Below are positions 14,201-26,200 of a stretch of DNA of 64,000 bases, piece by piece. The DNA is taken from the NCBI GenBank assembly GCA_021292105.1, contig CM037875.1, forward strand, positions 57,957,908-58,021,907, in the 5' to 3' direction. The stretch comes from Anadara kagoshimensis. Its lineage: Eukaryota > Mollusca > Bivalvia > Arcoida > Arcidae. Positions within the stretch are counted from its first letter, which is position 1. Every line of letters begins with the position of its first letter. The position numbers were made by a program, and so were the translations under genes. The notes under the pieces were generated by a model that saw nothing but the letters and a program-made list of their open reading frames with translations, was not told the origin of the DNA and searched no databases.

Positions 14201-17200
14201 ATTATGATTAGGATCAATGTTAAAGGTCATGTTGCTTCATGTTTCAACCAAACATACCCTCTATTTAAAGAACACTTGTCTATTAAGTCTAGGTTCTATG
14301 GGTGGTCTTTTTTACCTGTTTTACTGTAAATTTTTAAATAAGCATATCCAGAAAAAACTAAATCACAGTCTCATATCTAGGGACCATTAATTATTTCCTC
14401 TTGCTTCTTTAATGAGAGACCATTTTATGCTATAATCATTTATTATTAACCTCTGATTATTTCAAGATGGACATATAAGAAGGGACTTGTAAATACATAA
14501 ACACCACAGATTAAAACTTTACCTTTCTTATAGCAGGCAGGTCCTGGGTCTGCCCCCGCCGATTCAGGCCCAACAACAAACATCCCCGCTCGGAAAAACA
14601 ACATGGACCCGCCACCTGCTGCGACAGTATTTATATCTAACTGTGGTGCCTGGATGGTGACACCTGCTGTGGTTGTCTCAAATACATGTTCATATTGTCC
14701 AGCATATCTACTGACATCAGTGGAAGTACCTGTATAATAAAACAATAGTGTTTATGTGTTACCATGGTAATTGAATGGTGACATCGACCATTGTTCATAC
14801 TACCAAGTGATCCGATTGGTGACATTAATGAAAATTTTCTGTGGACTGTACCAAAATAAGAATGTAATGATATATGGAATATTATTTCAACAGAAGTACA
14901 ATAAACACAACAGCATTCTGTTCTAACAGTATCTCCACAACCACACCAACACCACTTTTATCATCAGCACCACCACCATTCCTCTTAATCTCTCAACCCT
15001 GAAGAATTTCAACATTTTGTTTTGATACATTGACTTTGTAGGTCTGTCTGATTATCAATTAACAAGGGAGTTAATAAGTCCCACTTTTTGTAATATTACT
15101 GGAGCACTAAGGCATTGTTTGTTGGTATCCTGGAAGTTAGTAATGAATACTGTCAATAATTAGACAATCACAAATGTTTCAGAGACTCTACAACATATGC
15201 AGTAAAACCTCATTATAATGCCCCTCAGTAACTTTTCCAACTTGCTTATTGCCACATTATTTTCAATTTCTTCAATATTTGTATTATAAGCCTACCTTGA
15301 TTTAATACCAAACTCTTTATAAAGTTTGTCTTTACAAAATTTGTCTGAATAAATGATGGCAATGAATGCAAGTTTTAAGGTACTAGTATTTACTTCTCTT
15401 TGAACTATTCAGTTTCCAAATACATTGTAATACAATCTTACCTCCCATATCAAATCCTATAACTGGTAGATCAGACTCCTTTTTGTATGTGGTCAGTGCG
15501 TATCCCACCACACCACCAGCAGGTCCTGATAAAATAGCTCTAGATCCATTAAACCTGAAATAGTTACAATACAGAAAATCTACTATAAACATGGTTATTT
15601 TTTGCATGATGGCAATTTTCATTTTTTCACAAATTGTAAAAGAAAAATGATAATCCGCCTCACAAATTAAAGTAACACTTTGTTATCAATGCAAGAATGG
15701 GTAAAATTGTAAAAATAATCCCCTTGTACAAAATACCAACAAATAACTTTTTGCCAAAATTTCCACTGATGAAAAAAACATGTTTACACTATCTGTTTAT
15801 TACAAATTTTACTGATTTTTTTAAATCAAGATCTATTCACATTAGATTCTGTCTCCAATCATTGCTTTTAGAGATATTTGTATTTATTGTTGAAATGGAG
15901 AAGTGCAGTATGTAAATTGTGACTTTATCATTATATCTATGTCAAAGCAGTTCCTTGAACTTATCTTCATCATAACACATATTTGAGGCATGTATATATA
16001 TGAATATGTATCTAATAAGGGTTAAGTACTATGACCAATGTTACCTGTCTACTGGAGTTAATCCACCATCAGACTGCATAAATAATACTCTCAATTTCTA
16101 AAATAAATTTAATACACATATTACTCTCAATTCTCTGAAAAGTATACACATTTCTGTCTACATTATACATGTATATGACAAAATGTATAATAGAACCTTA
16201 CAACATTATGAGTGTGAGATCAAATTTTCTGTACAAAAGTTCCATGTTTTACTGTACAGTGTAAGAGACAATACTCTAGGTAAACATTGATCATTTCACT
16301 GAAAAATAAATGAATCTATACCTATGTTGGAGAAATAACACATAAACAATTAAACAAATTATCTGGCGATCCATTTCTAAACAAAAATGGCTATTCCTTG
16401 TTACGTTGTTGAAACAGGTTGATGTAAAATGAAGAAATGTGTAAGCTTATTTTTGTTATTTATGTTAAAGACTTGGATTTTGGATTTTGAATTTTGGATT
16501 TTGCCAAAGTAATTGCCATTTCAAGGAACGATTGAGACTCCTTTCTATAGGGAGTTAAGTGTTGATTAACTTTGGCATAGTTGAGCTATAAAGTCACAAC
16601 ATGTACATACCTCAATACCTCCCTGAAAGCCAGAGGCAAATCCAGAGACATATTTCTTTATATGAGGTGTTAGGTAGGCATCAGCACTGGCTGAAAAATA
16701 AAGTCATCAATTTGTCTAAAATGAGTCTTAAATAAAGTTTTTTTTTACATAGTTACATTCTCGTCCTCCAAAGAAATTATTGCACAGGGATTGCTTAACT
16801 TGCAAGGGTATTAAAATGAAACTATGTTCCTTCGCTCATGGTACATCTCTGACAAAGTACATGGGCCATGCAACCTATCAAAAAAACTTGTGTAATTTAT
16901 AATGTAATATATATAACAGTTAAGTGGATCATAATATTTTGTTAAGGGACATTTTGTTTTTAGAAACCATTTTCTGGAGACTCATATTTTTGATATTCAG
17001 TTTTGTGAAAAAAATCAAAGGTTTAATTGATACACTTAATTAAGCAACATTTTTTTGTTTGCAGAAAGTTGTAACCCTATTTTTCTCTATAATGCTTTAT
17101 ACCTGTATAACCTCTTGGAACAACTCTGACCATTGGCATGACATCTGATGACAGTGACACCTGGTGGAAACCCATGTCTTTAGCCAACTGACCAACTTCC

Positions 17201-20200
17201 TGTTCATGTGCAGCATACCTAAAATTAAATATTGAACTGGATATCTATTCCAATGTAAACATGATAATTCAGATTCAAAACACAAAACATTACCAGAAGA
17301 AACAATAGTGCACAGAAAATCAACAGAAAACAGAAACAGGTTGTCAGAAAATACCCATCAAGCATTCAACCATGGCAGCTTTAGACAGCACATTAGACAG
17401 CTCATTGTTTTATACAAGGTCTATATTTCTTGGCTGAAATATTTTGATGTTGTACCTAAATATGGAAAAGTACTCCAAGATTTGATGTCAAAGAACATTT
17501 AGTGCTGTCAATAACAACAAAAGATGAATGGTTCAGTGCACATCATCAATTAATGCAAATTCTTCTAATACCTGGAAACAGTATGTTCATGCTGATTACA
17601 TGACTAGGACAATTTATGGACACCTGTTACTGATTTACTGCAATAAGTAGATAATATAGCTTTTATTCTGAATGTTTAACCTAGATACATGCATCATCCT
17701 GCTTTATGTGTGACAAGATTAATTTGTTTTATATAAAATATAATTACATCGCTTAATGAAACACTTATCTAATAATGCATTATAGAAATTTATACACATG
17801 GAACAAGAGACTGTTTCAGTCACATAGGACTCTTTCAGGCAAGTGACTTTTCTGCAATTTGAAAATGAACAATTGTTCAGTGACATTATTTACCGCAATT
17901 GATGGATCGCCAATCATGCCCACAATGTTCCGACAAAAGGCCAACATGCTTGAATTACACGCAAAAAGAATGAAAACTCTGCCTGAATTGTGATGTTAAA
18001 TGATGTCACTGACACTAGTACATCATTAGTTGGCCTGATGCTGCTTTGGTACCGTGATGGTGACCCATGTTGGAACATACAAGGCATGGCCGGCGACACG
18101 TCAATTTTTATGATGTCAACAATGAAAATTCAATCTGGTCACATGATAAGACTATTACTAATATATCTACAACATGACACAAGTAAAATAAAGTTAACTT
18201 ACGTATACGAATGTAACAAGACAACAGCTAGGCTCTTTATACCTTTATCTAATAACATCTGTAAATCTTCTCTTAGTTTGTCTCTGTTAACAGTTTCCCA
18301 TACTTCTAACTAAAACATAAGAAAATGGATATAAATGTTACGTCAACTTAAATACATGTTCATTTTCTAACTCAAGCTTTGAGTTTAATGATTTAAACAT
18401 GTACGATTGAATGAAACAATTTCATTTAAAGGAACAGGATATTGAAGTTATCACAATCCAAACATTCTGTCACACACTCACTTTCTTTACCACTGCTCCC
18501 ATGGCAACTGGACATTTTTCTAACTTTTTCTTCAACTGGTATGATTATAACCATGAATTTGTTCCCATGACAACTGGGCATTTCTTTTTAATTTTACATT
18601 TATTTTTACACTTACTTTTTCAGCAGTTGTTCCCTTGACGACTGGACATTTCTTTTTAATTTCACATTTATTTTCATACTTACTTTTTCAGCAGTTGTTC
18701 CTGTGACAATTGGACATTTCTTTTTAATTTCACATTTATTTTTACACTTACGTTTTCAGCAGTTGTTCCTGTGACAACAGGACATTTCTTTTTAATTTCA
18801 CATTTATTTTCATACTTACTTTTTCAGCAGTTGTTCCTGTGACAACAGGACATTTCTTTTTAATTTCATATTTATTTTTATACTTACTTTTTCAGCAGTT
18901 GTTCCCATGACAACAGGACATTTCTTTTTAATTTCACATTTATTTCTACACTTACTTTTTCAGCAGTTGTTCCCGTGACTACAGGACATTTCTTTTTAAT
19001 TTCACATTTATTTTTATACTTACTTTTTCAGCAGTTGTTCCCATGACGACTGGACATTTCTTTTTAATTTCACATTTATTTTCATACTTACTTTTTCAGC
19101 AGTTGTTCCTGTGACAACAGGACATTTCTTTTTAATTTCATATTTATTTTTATACTTACTTTTTCAGCAGTTGTTCCCATGACAACAGGACATTTCTTTT
19201 TAATTTCACATTTATTTTTACACTTACTTTTTCAGCAGTTGTTCCCGTGACAACAGGCATTTCTTTTTAATTTCACATTTATTTTTACACTTACTTTTTC
19301 AGCAGTTGTTCCCGTGACAACAGGACATTTTTTTTTAATTTCACATTTATCTTGTTGGAATATTACTCTCTCCTCTACTTCTATAACTTCGTCATAAAGC
19401 TGATCTGGTGTTGATATTTGCTAAAAACAAGTTTTAAAATCTATTAATCCAAAAAATTACAAGATGGGCATACAAATAAAAAACAAACATACTAATTCAT
19501 GTCCGAATCACAATCCAGAAGCAAAGTAAATTTTTGGAACTGACAAGTCAGGTTAAACATGTGAACTTCCACCAGGGAAGTGAGGCTGGGTGCTCTAGAA
19601 GGGTAAGAACCTAAAAACCACTTAAAAATGTAATATTATTATACATGTATTATTAATCAGGTATTTTCACATTGGCTAAGTCATTTGGCTAAGGTATTTC
19701 ATATTGGCCACAGAACAATATTACATTACAATGCCAAATAACCTATAAACTACTATATAAATTTAAGCTTAAAAAGGAACAAAAACTTCATATAAAATAT
19801 CCAAAATTTAAAAAAGAACAGGTTTACACAATTTCAAATTAGTGAGCTTAATTTGCTAATAGAAAATGGTTGTTTTAATACCTATCATATGAACAAAGAA
19901 CATGCAACAGATGTAAAACTTTAGGAAATGAAAAAGATTTGTCATTTTAATGTAAAAACAAGTGGCAGAATGGGCCTGATAAGCTTATCTGATGAATAAT
20001 GGCTAGTTAAAATATTGCTTTAAGAACAGCAAAACTGAAACCTTCATGTGAAGATATGTTAATTCAAAACTTTTTTCATCCATATGGTCTTGGTCTTTGA
20101 CCTTGACTTAATTAGAAAAAGAATGCTTCAAATGATAAAATTAAATTCATGTCTGCAATGCTATTTCATAACAAAATAGCAAAAGTACAAAGGTAAAAAT

Positions 20201-23200
20201 CTAGATCATGACCTTGACCCAATTATGAAGGTCAGTTTATGAAAACTTTAAGCTTGATGATACCATGACAAAATACTTACCCATGACCAAAATAAAGCAA
20301 TTTTAAATTTATTTCATAAAATGAAGTCATGACCCTGACCTTTGACCTTGACTTCATGTACATTTGTATCAAAAAATAAAAAATATACATTGTAATTTGA
20401 TCAATGGTAACTTAAATAGTAGTAACACCATAAAATATGTAATGACCTTAACCTTTGACCCTAATTTGAAGGTATTTTTAAACAGAGCTAATGTTACTGT
20501 ATGTTCAAATGGTCAAGTTATTTTAATTTGAAGCCATTTTCAGAATTTGTCAAATTTAATGCAAAACTGTGAGGCCCATCTTTTTTTCTACGAAAATTCA
20601 CAGGATGGACTAACTATATGTTAATGGTCACAGAGAACCCAAACATACTAGTGTGGCGACACCTTTAGGGGTTTCGCGGGAAGAATGGAACAACCTAGAG
20701 GCTTCCTATTAGTGGAGCTCATCCACAGAACTTGCCACTCAAAAGTTTAACACAGCCCTAACGGATAAGTGCCAAACCTACCAATAATTTGGTAAAGAAT
20801 TGGTTACTTTATTATGGGTACGAATTCAAAACGGTATGTTAAATTTATTTTGGATGATACGACCGACTTTAAACAGTTATTGTGGATTTTATGTGCAAGA
20901 TAGAAAAAATATAAAAATACCGTCTTTTCCATCAGATCTTAAACTTTTTTCGGTTAATGGACGACTTTTTCGTACAATGAACGGTTATTGAACAGGAGTG
21001 CGTTAAACGTAATTGTTTTTTCTGAAAATTCATTTTTTGCATGTTTGACCCCAAAATTAAGTATGATACCGATTTTTCCCAAAAATTTCACCAAGTTAGA
21101 TAGCTAGATCGCATTAGACTCAATAACCTCAGAAATTTTTAGCAAAATCTATCAAGTAGTTTTCAAGGTCCCCAAGATGCTGATATATGCTGCTAATATT
21201 TACAATCACATTGTTTTTGCTTCAATGCAGTGTTTGACCTCGATTCTACTTCATGACTCGATGCAGTTGAATGGAGCACGCGAGCAGGGAATTGTACCAT
21301 TTAACGACGTCACTGATACTAGTACGTCATTAGTTGCCGTGATGCTGCTTTGGTACCGTGATGTCAGCCTTTGTCGGAACATTGTGGATGTGGCCGGCGA
21401 TACGTCAATGATGCCGACAGTTGGAACAGTCAATTTTTAACGAGGTAGTTATAGTTGTTTTTCTTTTATGAAAAGTGTTAAAATGTCAGTTTATATTTTG
21501 TGTTTATTTGAAAAAGTTACAAATGATTGTAAATATAAGGAATGACATTTACTTTGACTGTACTGCATGGAGTTATGCAGTAGAATGGACTGTCTCAAAT
21601 AACCATGAAAGCCTTCGGCTTTCATTTAATTTGAGACAGTCCATTCTACTGCATAACTCCATGCAGTACAGTCAAAGTAAATGTCATTCCTTAAAAAATG
21701 AGAAAGTTGTCGCCTTTATCATTTCACATCCAGAGGATGTTCCGAATGAATTCGTCACTATCCTCTAGATTGTTCCATTCTTTAAGTGTCAATTTTTCTC
21801 CCATCATCAGTTTCGCAGATGAAATAGTGATCAAATTAAAGTACTAGTGTGGCGACACCTTTAGGGGTTTCGCGGGAAAGAATGGAACAATCTAGAGGAT
21901 TTCTATTAGTAGAGCTCATCCACAGAACTTGCCACTCAAAAGTTTAACACAGACCTAACGGATAAGTGCCAAACCTACCAATAATTTGGTAAAGAATTGG
22001 TTACTTTATTATGGGTACGAATTCAAAGCGGTACGTTTTTTATTTTGGATGATAGAGTCGACATTAAACAGTTATTGTGGATTTTATGTGCAAGATAGAA
22101 AAAATATAAAAATACCGTTTTTTCCGCGAGTTCTTAATCTATTTTCGGCGCATTGACGACTTTTGCGTACAATGAACGGTTTTTGAACAGAAGTCGGTTA
22201 AACAGAAAGTTTGTATGAAAAGTCCATTTTTTGCGTGTTTAACCCCAAAAATAAGTATGATCCGGACTTTTCCCAAAAAAATCAGCAATTTAGATAGCTA
22301 AATCGCATTAGACTCCATAACCTCTGAAAGTTTTATCAAAATCGTATAAAGCTTTCTAAACTTTCCCAAAAGTGCTGTAATACGCTGCTAAAAATGAGAA
22401 AGTTGTCGCCTTTATCATTTCACATCCAGAGGATGTTCTGAATGAATTCGTCACTAATCCTCTAGATTGTTCCATTCTTTAATTGACAGGTAGAAATATT
22501 ACTTGACAAAAAGAAGGTCAAGAGACACCATTGAATATCTCTCTGATGGGTCCATAAGTCATAACATGACCATTTACAAATTATCACATAGTAACATTTA
22601 TGTATACAAATCATTTCATAATAAATGAATATCTAATAAACAATATATTTATATATAAAGTTTCTAAGTTCCAATGGCTTCGGACCTCCCAAGGTGTGTA
22701 AGGCTGAACTCAAGGTTATATATACTACATAATGTCTTGTTCTAATCTTCAGACTTTATTAATTTAAATATTTCCAAAAAATGCCTAAATCCATTAATGA
22801 TTGGAACTGTCAAAAAGCCTTAAACATAAATCTAAATACTCAACATATACCGTTAACATTTTTAGTGAAACAAATAAAATCGAAATAACAAAATATCAAT
22901 AATGAATCAATAAATATGTGATGATTTTTTTAAAGCAAAGACACTCACTAAGGGAGGTAATTACCATAAGTTTCTGTGTAAACACAGTACTTCTTACACA
23001 TGTATGCAAACAACAACTAAAAAGGAGTTGAGTTGAGTAATGGTGTTTAACGTCCCAGTCAAGAATATTTCACTTATATCGAGACCTCACCAGCTATAGG
23101 CGAATGTGCAGAAATTTTGCCTGTGCGTTGCGCTGATGGCATTATACAGCAGGGTTCTTTATCGTGCCAAACCTACCATGAAATGAGACCTTGTTTATTT

Positions 23201-26200
23201 TATGGTCCCATCCAAAAAGAACCGTGACTTTTATTTCCTAATGCTGAGTGCTTGGTGAAAGAATTGTCACTACCCACTTTCAAGTCTTGAGTCAGACCCA
23301 GTCAGGGTTTGAACCCATGACATCCCACTTACAGAGCGAGCCCTATTCCAACTGACCCACCACAGTGGTCATAACAGAAGGCAGTCTTTATACAAATTAG
23401 CTATCGAATCTGTTATACATATTCTGCCAGACTGCAACGATTACTTAGAGAAATAGACATACTGCAATATTTTACAAAAAAAAAGGAAGAAGATTCTGAA
23501 AAAAATGTTTGAAGAGCTGGAAGCATAACTTGTAATGTAAATCAAACTGCTGACTATCTCCTATTTGATTGGAAATGTTCATCTAGTTGGTCACTATGAA
23601 ATCTTCAATACTCTTATTGACATTCCATAGCAAGCGACTAGACACATTTAACCATGTAAATTAAATATTTTGTTCTATCAAACTTCATTTGACATTTTTA
23701 AAAGCTACAACTAACATTGATTATATGACTTTTTTTAATATGATTTTTTTGCTTTTTACTATACATTTGACATCATTTATCTGGCTGTTCCATTAACTTG
23801 ACATGCATATTATAAGTGACAACACTTTCAATGTCTTTAAGGGTTAAAAAACAAGAAGAATATAATAAATGTGAAGTGCAAATATGTACAGTAAAACATG
23901 AATATAACAAACACGCTTACACCGAATACATGTACAGTAAAACACGAATATAACAAACACGCTTACACCGAATACATGTACAGTAAAACACGAATATAAC
24001 AAACACGCTTACACCGAATACATGTACAGTAAAACACGAATATAACAAACATGCTTACACCGAATACATGTACAGTAAAACACGAATATAACAAACACGC
24101 TTACACCGAATACATGTACAGTAAAACACGAATATAACAAACACGCTTACACCGAATACATGTACAGTAAAACACGAATATAACAAACACGCTTACACCG
24201 AATACATGTACAGTAAAACACGAATATAACAAACACGCTTACACCGAATACATGTACAGTAAAACACGAATATAACAAACAAGCTTACACCGAATACATG
24301 TACAGTAAAACACGAATATAACAAACACGCTTACACCGAATACATGTACAGTAAAACACGAATATAACAAACACGCTTACACCGAATACATGTACAGTAA
24401 AACACGAATATAACAAACACGCTTACACCGAATACATGGGTAGTGCGAAGTCAAACATTGGTCCCGACCACTCCACTATACAAGTAGTTAGAAAGTATCG
24501 TCGGTATTTTGGTAGTCATTTCTAACAGTTAAAATGATTTCATTGAAGAATGCATTTTATCTAATAAAATGGTGTTTTAATTCTTGAATGTGTTTGTCCA
24601 TATATTTTGTTCCCTAGAACAACATTTATTACTATTTTTGCCTGTTTAGTGCGAAGTCAATTTTACACTCATCGAGAAAAACCTCTGACTTACCTGTAAA
24701 AATGGACGTTATTGTTGTATACATAAAACACGGACCTCATCAATAATATTATGTGAACGTGAAAACGAGACTGATGATCAGAGTACTACTTCCAGTTATG
24801 TTAACATTGACAGTAATGTTGTGACAAATTGCAAACTATCGGATGATGGTATTGTAAATTCGGTTTTAGGCATTAGTGACGATCAGGATAGTGACAGTGA
24901 TGACGATTTCTGTGAGTAAGTTCATTCTTTAGTTTCTGTGACTCAAGTTGAATATTACATTAAAAAAATACAATATTTTCTTGAAGCGCAGAACGACATA
25001 CAAGACATTTCATTTCCGCTATTGAAAGTTTGAAAAAAGTTATTACTGACGTGAAACAGAGACAGACTAAGCAGACAAAAGTTTCAGACTATTTTCAGAC
25101 AAAGACCTGTAATTAAACACATGATACTTTAATTAAGTAAAATTCCGTAAGTCAATAACTCCGAGTTGGTTTTTTTTAATCTTACACATATAGCGAAGCT
25201 TTGTGGCTCACTGTAAAAATTTGTTATAACAATATAATGAAGTCGCTTTATAACGAAGCTAAAACAAGACTCCCCAGGGCTTCGTTATAAACGCGTTTTA
25301 CTGTATAACCATTGAACTGTCCATAAATGGTGTTTATAATGCTTTAACTTTCACTGCTATGCAAAGCAAACTAATCATAATGTGCTAATGAGCATTATTC
25401 AGTTTACTTGTTTAAGGACCCCAAATTGTGTGCAAATTAGACAATACTTATCCAAAGAGTGCTACATCTAAAATATCTCAAGTCTAGTTTTTGTATGTTG
25501 TTCAGGGGTTTAAAATTATGTTTTGTAATGGAAGGTCCAGGACCTTTTGCCTTTATTTTTGGCAGGTCCCACATAAAGTTTTGAAAGTCCAATATCAACA
25601 TTGAAAGATCCATGTGCAATTATGTAATTATATTGAAAAAGTAGAATTATTCGGGTAAAAATGGCAGGTTCAGCGGACTTTTACAATTTAAATATTAATG
25701 GTCCCAAGGTAAAATCAATAGGACCCGGACCTCGGACCCAGGGAATTTTGAACCCCTGTTGTTCATCAGAGAGGATGTTTAAGTAACTTATAAGGACGCC
25801 TCTACAGTTTTCCCATTCAGGGTCCCACTGCCAAGGTTTTTAAATACTATTTACTGGAATCCTAATGCTACATCTAAAACATCTGATGTCTAACTATTGT
25901 AAATTCATTAGATATAATTTTAAAATGGGTGGAACTTCAATAACCTGAAGACTGAGTTACAGTAGAAGTTACATAATTTGTAGTGCAGGGGATTTTCCAG
26001 GTGACTTTGTGACAGCAGAACTTGAAGTGCACAGGATTTCTCTGGTAAATTTGAGTTAATAGAATGTTCAAGTTTTTAAAGTGAAAGAGTAACAGCATAC
26101 CATATTGAATAATACTTCTTTTCTCAGACAATTATATACATACACATGTCCGACATTAGTATAATACAAATATACTATCCAGATTACAGTCAACCTGCCT

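Larger units (their letters stand above)
15555..17102. other. OPLAH introns 7, 6 and 5, low-complexity only
   Basis: The only structure seen is a short TTTTGGATTTTGAA-type run near 16474-16503. Exons 7 and 6 interrupt the block. Confidence 0.4.
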
